This document shows positions 1-9,659 of a stretch of DNA of 53,740 bases, one piece after another. Where the stretch lies: positions 1-53,740 of the forward strand of contig PBAL01000097.1 in assembly GCA_002715965.1 (NCBI GenBank), given 5' to 3'. The DNA is from Verrucomicrobiales bacterium (GTDB lineage: Bacteria; Verrucomicrobiota; Verrucomicrobiia; Limisphaerales; JAYPXF01). Position 1 is the stretch's first letter, and each line of letters begins with the position of its first letter. Under the pieces are notes generated by a model. It searched no databases, was not told the DNA's origin, and was given only the letters and a program-made list of their open reading frames with translations. The position numbers and the translations under genes are program-made.

Positions 1-98
1 CTTTGGCTGCTTTGGCTGCTTTGGCTGCTTTGGCTGCTTTGGCTGCTTTGGCTGCTTTGGCTGCTTTGGCTGCTTTGGCCGCTTCGGCTGCTTTGGCC
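1..98 (-). repeat. 9-bp tandem repeat coding Gln-Ser-Ser
   Basis: About ten copies of the 9-base unit ctttggctg start at the window edge. Roughly the first eight are perfect and the last ones (72-98) carry substitutions. In the frame of the DUF4175-like gene they code (Gln-Ser-Ser)n, after a Gln/Asn/Pro-rich stretch. The unit is a multiple of three, so changes in copy number would lengthen or shorten the tail without breaking the frame. The array may continue to the left of the window. Confidence 0.9.
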
Positions 99-3000
99 GC
101 GACCCATAGCTTCGGCATTTCCTCGGCTTGGCTCGTCAGCGGGATTATTCGGGTTCTGCGGAGATCGCGAAGACGCGTCCTGATTCTGCGGCTGGAGTCC
201 AGCCATGCGGATACGGTCGCGCGAAGAATCTATATCTCGGCGCACGCGCTTGATCGCGGCTTCCAATGCGGCTTCAGCGTTCAAGGTCGCGCTCTTGGCC
301 GGTTCAAAGAAATCACCCTTCAACTGTTCAAGAGCGCTGGCCACCGGACGATCAATGAGGTCGCGAACCACGCCGTTTGCTCGATCCAATTCGGCTGATT
401 CGCCAAAGGCCATCGCCGACCGTTTTGCTTCCTGAATTCTTGCAGCAACTTTTTCCAAATTGTCGCGCACGCTCTCCTCCGGCTCGACCGCCTGTTTCAT
501 CGCCCGCTCGGGTTCTTCCTTGCCGAGCACGCCTGCGATGGTCCCCGCTTGTTGAACGCGTCGGGCGAGCCGACCGGTTTCTTCCTCAAGATCGGCCAAC
601 GGTTCAGCGGCCTCGGGACCAACCTCGATTCGTTGCATGGTGCCGACTGCATTCCAGAGTTTGGCGCTCATCGGGTTGGCGTTCTCAACGAGTCTGGGAA
701 GCGACATTGGTTCGCCGCCAAGTCCCTGCGCAACTTCAAGCATCATTTCGCGCGGGCCGGTGAGGCGCGGACGTGCTTCCGGGATCGCTTTCTGAGAAAC
801 GTTTTCCAAGGCAGAAGCCGCCAGTTCCTTCACCTTCTTTCCGTAGCGTTGAACCTGCCAACCCAGTTGTTCGCCGGCCGCCGGATCCTTGTCGCCGGAA
901 TGTAATTTCACCACGGCGCTTCGCTGCGCGGCTTCCGCGGCGCTTAGTTGTTCCGCGGCTTGATCCAATGCGCGCAATGCGTTGCGGGCGGATTCGGCGC
1001 GCATGGCAGGATCGGTTGCAGCGGCTTCCCGCAGACGCTCGGCGCGTTCCTGTTGGTCGGCACGGACGAGATCCTGCAGTTCGGCTGCCTGGGCGTAGCG
1101 CTGATCCATCGCTTCGCGGATGCCGAGCTGTTCTTCAGCATTCCGAAGTTGAGCACGTGTTTCCTCCGCGTTGCCGGCTTCGAGGTTGCGCATGTGGCGT
1201 GCGGAGAGCGCGGCAGCTTCGGCGAGGATTCCGTTCTCGGTCTGGGCACGTTGAAGATTCTGGTTTTGCGCAGCGCCATCGCTGCCTTGCGCGCGATTGA
1301 CCGCGTTCATCGCCTCGTTGGCCGGTTGCGCGGTCATGGCCATCGCGTCGTCGAGGTCACGGGCTCGTTCCATGCCCTCCGGCGTGCGCATGTTGGTGGC
1401 ATTCGCTTCGCGCCGCACGGCTTCCTGCGCCTGGGCAACCATCTCACTCAGTTCGCGTTGTCCTTCGCCGAGTTGTTGAAGCTGTTCGGCGGAGGGATTC
1501 TCACCGCCCATCATCTGCCCGGCCTGCTCCGACTGCTCACGTGCGCGATCGGCAAGGGCCTGCATGCGATTGGGCAACGGTGTTCGCATATCACCGAGGT
1601 GCTGCGCGGCAAAGTTCCTCGCCTGTTGCGATGCGTAATTTGCATCGGCCGCCGTGTCTGCGAGTTTGTTCAGAGATTCACCCATCGGCTCAGGTTCATG
1701 ACCGTTTTTGCGATCGAGCATTTCCCGGGCGATCTCACGTTTGGCGGGATCCTGGGCGAGTCTTTGCAGCGCGCTTTGCGTTCCCGGCGACAGTCGGGCG
1801 CGCTTGGCCTGGCTCAAGGCGCTCTGCATTTCGCGCGACGCCCAGCTCCAATCGGTGGTTCGGTCCATGGCGAGAGGTGCTTCTTCCGGATTCCACTTCT
1901 CTTCGCGAGCGAGGTTGCGAAGTGTTTTTTCCAGTTGATCGATGCGATTGGCGGCCTCGATCTTGGCAAGGGCGTCCCGTGCGCGGGCCAGAATCTGCGG
2001 TTCTTCGGAATCGCGGGTGGCGTTGTTGTTTTGCGCCATGTTTTCCAATGCCTCAGCGGCCATGGTGAGTTCGTTCGGCAGCAGTGGATCCGCGTCCTTG
2101 CGTGCCTCCTCCATTTCCGCCCGGTCACGCAATTGGCCTGCGGCTTCGGCAAGGGCGCGCTCGCGTGCCGAGTCATCATCGCGATCGGCTGCGCGCTTCA
2201 AATCGGTGGCCAGCTTCTGAACTGAGGCAGCTGGCGAGAGACTCATGCGTTCGAGATTCCGTCGAATCCGATCCACGCGGTTTGCGTGATCGCGAGCGAG
2301 GGATTGGGCGGTCTTCTCGGCACTGGCAACCTGCCGGCCCATTTCTTCAGAGGCCGGAAGAATTCTGGGATCGGCGGATTCAGCTTTGGTGAATTGCTCA
2401 AGGTCCTTCGCAGCTTCGCCCAAGTCGGCAACGGACTTGTTCAATCGCCGGGTAAATCCACTGGAAGTTTCGCCAACGAGATCCTGCAGCATTTCACGTC
2501 CCTTCTCAATCTGCGGCTGGGCTGCGGTCTGACGTCGCGCCAGGCGATCCATTGCACGTGGATCGGTGTTGGCGTCATCGCGGGCCGCGTTGTTGATGCG
2601 ATCCTGTTGTTGCGCCAGACGTCGGAGGTATTCGCCGGTTGCCTCAGTCTTCTTTGCCGCGCGCAATTCGCGGAGCATTCCGTCGATTTCCTTGAGTTCC
2701 CGTCGCAGCCGAGTCGCCTCTCCGGCGAAGGTCTTGGCTTCGGCCAATCGGCTGGAATTCGCGAGGTATTCCGCGTTGTCCCGCGTCTTTTCGAAGGTGG
2801 AACGCCGGGCATGACTCACCGCGCGCGACAACTGGGTCAGGTCAGACGCTTCGCGTCCGGGTGTGGCGACCTGCATGGCCTGCTTCAGACTTTGTTCCAC
2901 GCGTTCAAACTGTGCTTCGGTTTCGGCCAGCGCCGTTGAAATGCTGGCAACAGTCTGTTGGCGCTGCAGTTCCGGCGCCTGTTGAAACTTCTGCAGGTTC

Positions 3001-4622
3001 TCACCGGCGAGGGGTTGCTGGAGATTCTGGGCGGCCTGTTGCACCGCCTGCATGGATTCCATCAACGCCTCCCAACGCGCGATCTCGTGTAATTGATTGG
3101 TGGCGAATCCCGGATCTCCAATGACGATCTGAACCACCGGCGTTTCTGAAATCGAACCCTTGACGTCTTCTGCGAGCAACCTCGTGTAGATGCGATCTCC
3201 GCGCCTCGCACCCAGGGGAAGAAGATCCCACGAACGATTCACCGGAACGTTGGTATAGTTGTGGAGTCGGATCGGAATCTCCTGCCATTCTCCCGAATTG
3301 ACGCGCACCAATTGCGACAGCCGCGCGAGTCCAACATCGTCTGACGCCTGTCCAACCACTTCCAGGCGATCTTCGGCCGCAGCGACCTGATCGTTGCGCG
3401 GTTTGCTGAGCACGATCTTCGGCACAAGATCGACACGCGGCTTCAGTTCGTAACGAGGGGCAAACTTGTTTTCAAAACCCGTCTCTGCAGCACGAAGTTT
3501 GACCTGGAATCTGCCAGGCTTCTCCAAGGTGAGTTCTGATTCAACGAGATCAGAGCGGGGGGATTTCAAGGGAAGGCTGTTGGTCGTCAATTCGGATACC
3601 ACCACGAGTTCGCCTGCGGAAATTGCCTGATTGACGTGCATGCGCATGGTGACCTTCGTGCCCGCCAGGCCGACGAGATCACCGTTTTCTTCCTCGACCG
3701 TCTGCACGCGCCGTGCGGCATAACTGGGAAACTCATAGTGCTTTTCAAACTTGACCACATGCGGGCGCGCCCGCGCGGGAATCACAATCTCTCCGGTTGA
3801 GCCGTCCCCCGCTCTGACTCGAAAGCGCGCTTTTTCTCCCGCAAGCGGGAATTTGCCGAGGAAAGTCTTTTCGCCCATATCGGCCATGGTGCTGCGCGCT
3901 GCCTTGCCGCTTTCACCTAATACGTCCAGAAACACTTCATCCGGACGGGGGCCGGTCAGCCTGACGACCACTTCGACCTCATCGCCAGAGGGAAGCCACT
4001 TTGTCTCCGGAGGTGGAGAAACCAACTCGAGTTTCACTCGGGAAGGACGTTGGATGCCGAGTGCAGGCAATGCTGCCCGGGCGAAGAGGCTTCCGAATTC
4101 CAGCCCGGGCAAGGCGAGGAGAATTCCCACCAACAAACCCGCACCAACGAAGCTCTGCATCCAGACCTTGATAACCGAATGGGGAAGCACCTTGCGCATA
4201 TCCAATTCGCGGACGCGCTGGGCGACGTCTTCCTGAAGCTTGGCGCGGAAGGCCGCTGAATCACCCTCGCCGGGGTTGTCGTCGAGACCAAGTTCCACCG
4301 CGGAGAGGAGTTTGCCATTCAGACCCGGCCAGCATTTCTCGAGACGACGCGCCAATTCGCGTTCGTTTGGCGGCCGATAGAGATTCCAGCCTGCGAGGAT
4401 CAACCAGCAGGCGAAGGCCGAGATGTAAACCATCGACGTGAGTGTCCAACGCGTTCCTTCGGCGAGCAGAGTCCAACCGTCCAGAAGGGCTAGCGTGCTG
4501 AAGCCGGCGAGGAGAGCCGCCCCTGCTCCGCAGAGTCCTCGAAGCCAGGACATTTTGATCCAGCGATGCGCAAACGCGGCCAATTGCTCACGCGTTTCGG
4601 GAGCCAGATCGGGGGAATTCAT
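1..4622 (-). CDS. DUF4175-like giant coiled-coil membrane protein (C-terminus outside window)
   Basis: The reading frame runs without a stop from an ATG at 4622 to the left edge, over 1,540 codons, so the C-terminus is missing. The first ~180 residues hold two hydrophobic segments (near residues 18-38 and 48-65) and a third around 155-175 (SFVGAGLLVGILLALPGLEF). An Ig-like or beta-rich extracytoplasmic part follows to about residue 530. The rest is almost entirely Gln/Glu/Ala/Arg-rich helix typical of long coiled coils, ending in a Gln/Ser/Asn/Pro-rich tail. This order (N-terminal membrane anchors, beta region, very long coiled coil, low-complexity end) matches DUF4175-type proteins common in Verrucomicrobiota and Planctomycetota. 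The function is unknown; an envelope-spanning structural role is inference. Many apparent forward reading frames inside it are antisense shadows. Confidence 0.85.
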   Translation of the reverse strand, partial: MNSPDLAPETREQLAAFAHRWIKMSWLRGLCGAGAALLAGFSTLALLDGWTLLAEGTRWTLTSMVYISAFACWLILAGWNLYRPPNERELARRLEKCWPGLNGKLLSAVELGLDDNPGEGDSAAFRAKLQEDVAQRVRELDMRKVLPHSVIKVWMQSFVGAGLLVGILLALPGLEFGSLFARAALPALGIQRPSRVKLELVSPPPETKWLPSGDEVEVVVRLTGPRPDEVFLDVLGESGKAARSTMADMGEKTFLGKFPLAGEKARFRVRAGDGSTGEIVIPARARPHVVKFEKHYEFPSYAARRVQTVEEENGDLVGLAGTKVTMRMHVNQAISAGELVVVSELTTNSLPLKSPRSDLVESELTLEKPGRFQVKLRAAETGFENKFAPRYELKPRVDLVPKIVLSKPRNDQVAAAEDRLEVVGQASDDVGLARLSQLVRVNSGEWQEIPIRLHNYTNVPVNRSWDLLPLGARRGDRIYTRLLAEDVKGSISETPVVQIVIGDPGFATNQLHEIARWEALMESMQAVQQAAQNLQQPLAGENLQKFQQAPELQRQQTVASISTALAETEAQFERVEQSLKQAMQVATPGREASDLTQLSRAVSHARRSTFEKTRDNAEYLANSSRLAEAKTFAGEATRLRRELKEIDGMLRELRAAKKTEATGEYLRRLAQQQDRINNAARDDANTDPRAMDRLARRQTAAQPQIEKGREMLQDLVGETSSGFTRRLNKSVADLGEAAKDLEQFTKAESADPRILPASEEMGRQVASAEKTAQSLARDHANRVDRIRRNLERMSLSPAASVQKLATDLKRAADRDDDSARERALAEAAGQLRDRAEMEEARKDADPLLPNELTMAAEALENMAQNNNATRDSEEPQILARARDALAKIEAANRIDQLEKTLRNLAREEKWNPEEAPLAMDRTTDWSWASREMQSALSQAKRARLSPGTQSALQRLAQDPAKREIAREMLDRKNGHEPEPMGESLNKLADTAADANYASQQARNFAAQHLGDMRTPLPNRMQALADRAREQSEQAGQMMGGENPSAEQLQQLGEGQRELSEMVAQAQEAVRREANATNMRTPEGMERARDLDDAMAMTAQPANEAMNAVNRAQGSDGAAQNQNLQRAQTENGILAEAAALSARHMRNLEAGNAEETRAQLRNAEEQLGIREAMDQRYAQAAELQDLVRADQQERAERLREAAATDPAMRAESARNALRALDQAAEQLSAAEAAQRSAVVKLHSGDKDPAAGEQLGWQVQRYGKKVKELAASALENVSQKAIPEARPRLTGPREMMLEVAQGLGGEPMSLPRLVENANPMSAKLWNAVGTMQRIEVGPEAAEPLADLEEETGRLARRVQQAGTIAGVLGKEEPERAMKQAVEPEESVRDNLEKVAARIQEAKRSAMAFGESAELDRANGVVRDLIDRPVASALEQLKGDFFEPAKSATLNAEAALEAAIKRVRRDIDSSRDRIRMAGLQPQNQDASSRSPQNPNNPADEPSRGNAEAMGRGQSSRSGQSSQSSQSSQSSQSSQSSQSSQSSQ

Positions 4623-4715
4623 TGGAGTCAAGAATGCATGATAAACCGAACTTGGAAATACGCGATTTCCAGTAGGTTTGACGGATGGAGTTGACCGGCG
4701 GTTCCAGGATTCTGC

Positions 4716-5660
4716 TCAGCGTTCGAGCTCGCGTTTCACGAAGCGAAGTGCCTGCCGGTAAAATGCCTCAACGTTGGCTCGATTCGCCCCGGCCAGGCCA
4801 TGCTCCCCGTCCGCCACCGGCAGAAACATGTGGGGAACGCCCACCTTGCCCAACTCAATCGCCATCATCACGGATTGGTTATATGGGACGTCTGTATCCT
4901 TCGTTCCATGAATCAGCACAGTCGCCGGGTAAGACCGAGTGACGTTGCGCACGGGCTCGTAAGGACGGAACTTCTCGGCTTCCTTGATTGGATCCCAGGT
5001 CGAAACCGCCTTTGGCCATCCACCGGTCTGACGACAATACAAGTAGAACATCGATCCGTTCCCCTTCCGGTCCTTCGCGTTTGCGATCGGCGGGCCTGCG
5101 ATCTGCGCCATTGCCTCTTCCTTGGTGACCTTGATCCGGTTGTGCCGCGGATGTGGACTGGGTTTGGAATACCAGTCGCCAACGAGATCGCCGTAACCCC
5201 AAAACGCCAACAGTGCCTGTGGAGACGGTTGCACGCGGAATCCGGCGGTCAAGGTCAGATAACCGCCGGCCGAACCTCCACTGATCGCAATCCGTTTGGG
5301 ATCGATGTGGAACTTCGCAGGTCCCTCCTTGCGCAACCAACGAATGGCGTCCTCAATATCTTCGATGATGCCCGGCAGTTTTGTTTCCGGTGCCAGGCGA
5401 TAGTCGAAGGACACCAGCACGTATCCGTTTTCTTCGGCGAAGCGACCTACCACTCCGCTCACGCCCTGCCGTCCGCCGTTGATCAGTGCACCTCCGTGAA
5501 GCCAAACCACAACCGGACGAACTTTTTCGTCCGCGTAGGAGTAGACGTCCGCGTGGATCTTCAGGTCGCCAACTGTCTTGTAAACGTGTGTGGACTTGTG
5601 TGGCGCGGCATTGCCAACACCAACTACGAACAGACAGCAGGAGAGAATCAGGAAACGCAT
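4716..5660 (-). CDS. Exported alpha/beta-hydrolase (HSL-type esterase/lipase)
   Basis: A 314-residue protein with a signal peptide (hydrophobic residues 3-18). It has the hormone-sensitive-lipase layout: the HGG oxyanion motif (WLHGGALINGG), the nucleophile elbow GGSAGGY, an acid in HGTKDTDVPY and a His in DGEHGLAG. All catalytic residues are therefore present. The family hydrolyses carboxylic esters; in Verrucomicrobiota such exported esterases often remove acetyl or other acyl groups from plant or algal polysaccharides, but the substrate here is not evident. It is followed by the outer-membrane barrel gene on the same strand. The stop is TGA. Confidence 0.85.
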   Translation of the reverse strand: MRFLILSCCLFVVGVGNAAPHKSTHVYKTVGDLKIHADVYSYADEKVRPVVVWLHGGALINGGRQGVSGVVGRFAEENGYVLVSFDYRLAPETKLPGIIEDIEDAIRWLRKEGPAKFHIDPKRIAISGGSAGGYLTLTAGFRVQPSPQALLAFWGYGDLVGDWYSKPSPHPRHNRIKVTKEEAMAQIAGPPIANAKDRKGNGSMFYLYCRQTGGWPKAVSTWDPIKEAEKFRPYEPVRNVTRSYPATVLIHGTKDTDVPYNQSVMMAIELGKVGVPHMFLPVADGEHGLAGANRANVEAFYRQALRFVKRELER

Positions 5661-5709
5661 CCCGGAGCTATGCGTTTCAGTTTGCGTTCGTCAATGCAAG
5701 GCGGCAGGC

Positions 5710-6795
5710 CTAGAATGCATATTCCCACCCGATCGTCAGTGCCCAATCCGTTTCGAGCTGCGGGCCTTCGAGGTTTTGATACACAGGCAATCCACCTTCA
5801 ACGTTGATGCGATGTCCCTTGAACCATCCGCTGCGGCAGTAGTAGTTCACGCCCATCAACAATTCGAGGCGCGTTCCGCCACGTCGATTCGGATCTGCAG
5901 TGGGAACGCCAAAGCCGGTCGGAATGGGAAGCGTTGCAAGGCGCGGATCGCGCCCATCGTAGTTGCCCCAAGTGAGGGACTTCACACGGAAGGAACCGCT
6001 GACAGAATTGTTGAAGCGACGCGCGATCCAGGTGGATGCCTCAATGGAATCTCCCATGGAATAACTCTGGCGGTTGTCTTCGAGCCTGATGGTCCCAATC
6101 GTTTGCGCACCCCATGACCAATTTGAACTCTGGCCAAGGTACGTGAGACCGGGAAGGAAATCGACGGTGCCTGAGCCAAGTTGCATCGGGTATGGCAGCG
6201 TGGTCCGAGTCATGCCGACGCCTGGAACGGGTGCTTCATCCTGTTCGTCGATCGATCCGGACGGAAGGCTCAGACCAAGATTCAAATGGATGCTCTGTCG
6301 TTCGTGATTGTACAGCTTGACCAGGCTGTTGAGCTTCACGTCGCCGAGTCCTTCGCTTTCCGTCGTGAAAGTCTGTCCGGCAAGCGCGGCCAATGGTGGT
6401 GGCGTGGCGGCAGAGATCTGATGATCCATGCTGATGAACTTGTAAGGCACCATCACCATCATCGTCAGTCGATCCGACGGCGCGTACATGGTTCCGAACA
6501 TGTGCATCTGCATGTCCATCGAGGTCGGCACCACCGGGTAACCGAGCCCCGTACCAAAGGCGACCTGCTCCACGGACAACTCGTCCGTGCCCATTCGATT
6601 GCCTTCCATGCGCATGGTCATGTAGCGATAGGAGAACATCCCTTCGCCTTTGGAATGATAGTGGTTGCCCATCACGCCAATCGGCGCGTGTCCATCCGGC
6701 CGGGAAGGCGTCCACGGATCGTGAGCTTGAACCTTTGCAGTGAGGGCGAAGACGAGCGAGGCGCTCAGGGAGATTTTGGAGATGTACAGTTTCAA
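5710..6795 (-). CDS. Outer-membrane beta-barrel protein with His/Met-rich N-terminus
   Basis: A 361-residue protein with a signal peptide ending near KVQAHD, followed by a His/Met-rich stretch (APIGVMGNHYHSKGE, then YRYMTMRMEGNRMG). The remainder is a run of amphipathic beta strands and the chain ends in WEYAF; a terminal Phe is typical of barrels inserted by BAM. It resembles the transporter-like barrels (phenol MetA deg-type superfamily) often seen near copper or other metal-handling genes. The small CxxC protein lies just upstream on the same strand and is probably co-transcribed. A role in metal handling is inference from the Met/His residues and the neighbour. It uses TAG as a normal stop. 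Confidence 0.75.
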   Translation of the reverse strand: MKLYISKISLSASLVFALTAKVQAHDPWTPSRPDGHAPIGVMGNHYHSKGEGMFSYRYMTMRMEGNRMGTDELSVEQVAFGTGLGYPVVPTSMDMQMHMFGTMYAPSDRLTMMVMVPYKFISMDHQISAATPPPLAALAGQTFTTESEGLGDVKLNSLVKLYNHERQSIHLNLGLSLPSGSIDEQDEAPVPGVGMTRTTLPYPMQLGSGTVDFLPGLTYLGQSSNWSWGAQTIGTIRLEDNRQSYSMGDSIEASTWIARRFNNSVSGSFRVKSLTWGNYDGRDPRLATLPIPTGFGVPTADPNRRGGTRLELLMGVNYYCRSGWFKGHRINVEGGLPVYQNLEGPQLETDWALTIGWEYAF

Positions 6796-6916
6796 GGTAT
6801 CGGTCTTTCAAATTTCAAGGGTTAACAAACCAGATGGAAGGCCCGCACACATGCGGATCACGTCCCGCGAGCACACGGAACACATCGTCAGAAGAGGACG
6901 AAGCAACGGAAAGAAG

Positions 6917-7288
6917 TCAGGCGAGCGGAGGCGGAGCGTGGGGTGGATAATTCAACCGAACCAGTGTCGGTTGATTGTCCGCGATCCCGGTTTCCAAGGT
7001 GGCAGACACCAAGCTCGGTGTTGATGCGAATTGGTTGATCAGGGTCAGCTTGTGCGTCTTCAACATCGAATCAGGTTCCGATTCCGAATCTCGTCCCTGT
7101 TCGACAAGGTCACAAATGCTGCAGGGTTCCAATCCGCTGAAGGTCCGCTTCAAGGCAATGGTGATTGAACTTTCCTGGGAGTAACTCGCCACCATGCCCG
7201 CCCAGGCCAGGGATTGAAGCACGACCCAGTGCAATCCGATGGTCAAAGCCATCGCAACTACTATGAATGTCTGTGCCAATTTCCGCAT
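6917..7288 (-). CDS. Small exported protein with CxxC (DUF2946-like)
   Basis: A 123-residue protein. The N-terminal hydrophobic segment (residues 6-32, containing HWVVLQSLAWAGM) is a signal peptide or membrane anchor. It is followed by PCSIC, a CxxC pair, in a short soluble part with a Pro-rich end (PPHAPPPLA). The HW-LLQ-AWxGM pattern followed by CxxC recalls small DUF2946-like proteins that neighbour metal-transport barrels. It lies 121 bp upstream of the His/Met-rich barrel gene on the same strand. Metal binding by the Cys pair is plausible but not shown. Confidence 0.65.
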   Translation of the reverse strand: MRKLAQTFIVVAMALTIGLHWVVLQSLAWAGMVASYSQESSITIALKRTFSGLEPCSICDLVEQGRDSESEPDSMLKTHKLTLINQFASTPSLVSATLETGIADNQPTLVRLNYPPHAPPPLA

Positions 7289-7374
7289 GGACGCGGCACA
7301 AGGTAAATGAAATTGACGAACGGGTCAATGAATCGTTTTCAGGTCCGCGCAGCTTGATCGCGACACTCGTAGGC

Positions 7375-7411
7375 GCGGCAGCAGTCTTGGACTGCGCCGG
7401 GCCTCTGCCGC
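7375..7411. repeat. REP-like palindromic element
   Basis: A nested inverted repeat in the intergenic region: outer arms gcggca/tgccgc enclose an inner perfect hairpin gcagtc-ttg-gactgc. GC-rich elements of this kind recur in intergenic regions of Verrucomicrobiota. Only one copy is visible here, so its repeat status in the genome is inferred from memory of similar elements. Confidence 0.45.
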
Positions 7412-7544
7412 TTTTCGTTAAGCCCTCACCCTGATCGTAATGTGAGTTGGGAGTCGGTATGCAGGCTCGCCAAGATATCATCGAACATCCGCACAGTTTC
7501 CCCACCGCACGTGCAGGCACTACTCGTGCGCCCAAAGGAAAACG

Positions 7545-7561
7545 CCGACAGTTGCTGTCGG
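7545..7561 (-). terminator. Intrinsic terminator candidate after the octaheme gene
   Basis: A perfect 7-bp stem with a 3-nt loop (ccgacag-ttg-ctgtcgg) lies 20 bp past the stop codon of the octaheme cytochrome gene. On the minus strand it is followed by a T-rich stretch (cgttttccttt), which fits a Rho-independent terminator. Confidence 0.6.
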
Positions 7562-7580
7562 GGTAGTCCAAGAATACGAG

Positions 7581-9548
7581 TTACTCGGTGAGGACAATCC
7601 TGCGGTTGTTCCTTCGGGCGAGCAGCCGTTTCACCTCGGATTCAACCACGCCCGTTTGTTGGTCGACGAGCACGGTTCCGGGGAGATTCGGTGATCGCCT
7701 GGCAGAGGTCCATTGCTTCACGACTTGTTCCACCTGGTTCGTGCGATCTTTTGGCAGGGCAATGAAATCGTAACCGGAGACGTCCAGCCCAAGACGCCCC
7801 ATTGAACGTTGCGCTATATATCGGACCGCGTCGTACGAATCGTTCATCATCACCGCGAGATAAGGTGCCATCCAATCGGTCGATGAAACTTCCTTCGCCT
7901 GCTCCCAACCCATCGCCCATGCAATCAACGCGCGTTGCGCTGCATCCCCTTCCAGGGCCAGCGAAGCAGCAGCCGAGATCTTCTTCTGATCTTCGGTCAG
8001 CGGTAACATCTTGTGGCCATACCATTCCGCAAGCTTCTTCCCCGACCACTCGAGTGTCTTGTCCAGGTGGCAGAGATTGCAGGCATTCGGCCGGCCGTAT
8101 TCGACAGATTCCTTCAAGTTCGGGCTCGTGATTGTGTGCGAGCGAATTGCCTTGAGGAGCCCGTAACTGCTGTGGGGCATGTGGCAATTCAGGCAGAGGC
8201 TCCCCGACGAACCGGCCGCGTGATGGGTGTGCTTGATGTTGGCGAATTGCTTCGATTCGTGGCACTGGGTGCAGCTCTTGTCGTTGGTCTCGTAACCGTG
8301 CTTCATCTGATCGTCTGCCCATTCCTTCCAGGAACGAGGATCGCTCTTGGACTTGTGGAGTTTATGGCAGGAGATGCAGGACATCTCGCCCTTGGTGTGA
8401 CAGGCAGTCTCCAGGAGCCCGTTGTATTCACGCCCGGCAATTCTGACCATTCCGTCGGCCCAGAAGTATCCGTTGAATTCGGCTTCCACGGCCGCTTCCA
8501 CATCTTCTTCCCCGCGCTTGAGGTATTCCTGACGGAGAAACTCGGCGGATTCCTCGTCGCGCTGGCTGACCTTGCGGGTCTTGGCCAGCGGTTGACCGGG
8601 AATGTGCATGACCCGTTTCTTGTGCGGCTCATTGAGGCTGTGACAGCCGCCACAGGTCTGCGCGGAAAGATCGTGTGGCAGATCGGCCGGATTCACGATG
8701 GGATCATCGACCTCATGACCGTCGCGATGGACGGCGACGTGCTGCTCTGCAGGTCCATGACAGGCTTCACAGGAGATGCCAAACTCCGCGGTCCGGCTGT
8801 TAAACACGAACGACCTGTCTTCCAACAACTCACCTCCGTGCTCCCCATGCGTGGAATGACAGTGGATGCAGGTGGTGTTCCAGCGCGATGGCTCGACCCC
8901 GAACACATCCGTGTGCGGTCCGAGAAAGGTCGACGTGCGCGGTATCCAACGCCTGGCTTCCTTGAGGTAAACAATCGGCGCCAATCCAAGCGTACGGCCC
9001 GCACCCAGCGGAAACCAATACGCCTGTTGGTGATGTGATCCGGTTGACATCACGATCGGGAACTTCTGGCGTTCGCCGGGTTGACCGAACTGCAGGCGAT
9101 CTTGTTGTCCCATCTCAATCCAGCAGAGCCCGCGGTCAATCGTCAGCTTGTAACGCTCCGGCTTGGGCCCCAAGGAAACCTCGACGTTGTTGAAGTCGCC
9201 CATGACGCGATCGGAGGTGACCACCTGAGTCATGGTCCGGTGATAGGAATGAAACCAGGATTCGTGATTGTCCTTGTGGCATTCCGCACAGGACTCAGAA
9301 CCAATGTATCCATCCCGATGCTCAATCTGCGGTCGAAGCTTCGCCATCTGGGGAGGATGCTCACCGTTCTTGAAGATCTTCGGGCCGGTCGATTGGGTGG
9401 ATGGAACGGGCCGTTCAACCAGCGGATCGGACGCGTTGATCTGCTTCCACATTCCATAGACCCCAAGACTGATGACCACCAGAGCGATTGATGCCGTCAA
9501 AAGATCTTTCTTACGCCCGGAGTCTGGTGTTGTGGGATCATCCGGCAT
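7581..9548 (-). CDS. Octaheme c-type cytochrome
   Basis: A 655-residue protein with an N-terminal membrane anchor or uncleaved signal (residues 17-33). Eight CxxCH haem-binding motifs are visible: residues 87-91 (CAECH), 227-231, 260-264, 299-303, 391-395, 426-430, 452-456 and 490-494 (CNLCH). The last 160 residues lack haem motifs and look helical, perhaps HEAT-like. Extra His residues (HTHHAAG, HHQQA) could be distal ligands. Multihaem proteins of this shape are frequent in Verrucomicrobiota and Planctomycetota; the substrate is unknown, and a periplasmic redox role is inferred from the motifs. It is the last gene of a same-strand run with the SGNH-TPR, oxidoreductase and NIPSNAP genes, though 111 bp separate it from the nearest. 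A hairpin terminator follows. Confidence 0.88.
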   Translation of the reverse strand: MPDDPTTPDSGRKKDLLTASIALVVISLGVYGMWKQINASDPLVERPVPSTQSTGPKIFKNGEHPPQMAKLRPQIEHRDGYIGSESCAECHKDNHESWFHSYHRTMTQVVTSDRVMGDFNNVEVSLGPKPERYKLTIDRGLCWIEMGQQDRLQFGQPGERQKFPIVMSTGSHHQQAYWFPLGAGRTLGLAPIVYLKEARRWIPRTSTFLGPHTDVFGVEPSRWNTTCIHCHSTHGEHGGELLEDRSFVFNSRTAEFGISCEACHGPAEQHVAVHRDGHEVDDPIVNPADLPHDLSAQTCGGCHSLNEPHKKRVMHIPGQPLAKTRKVSQRDEESAEFLRQEYLKRGEEDVEAAVEAEFNGYFWADGMVRIAGREYNGLLETACHTKGEMSCISCHKLHKSKSDPRSWKEWADDQMKHGYETNDKSCTQCHESKQFANIKHTHHAAGSSGSLCLNCHMPHSSYGLLKAIRSHTITSPNLKESVEYGRPNACNLCHLDKTLEWSGKKLAEWYGHKMLPLTEDQKKISAAASLALEGDAAQRALIAWAMGWEQAKEVSSTDWMAPYLAVMMNDSYDAVRYIAQRSMGRLGLDVSGYDFIALPKDRTNQVEQVVKQWTSARRSPNLPGTVLVDQQTGVVESEVKRLLARRNNRRIVLTE

Positions 9549-9659
9549 GCGTGCGTGAGTCTAGTTCCAGCCCAATGGTTTGGCAAATGTGATCAGGTTG
9601 AGAACGCAAGCAGCGACGATCGTTCAATAATCGAATCCCCGTTGAGGATCGGCGAGATT

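Noticed and set aside
3..398. Forward frame coding poly-(Leu-Ala-Ala)
   Set aside because: It is the antisense of the Gln-Ser-Ser repeat in the DUF4175-like gene, whose frame is open for 4.6 kb.
948..2225. Forward 425-codon open frame
   Set aside because: It lies opposite the giant coiled-coil gene and shows no domain, signal peptide or family pattern.
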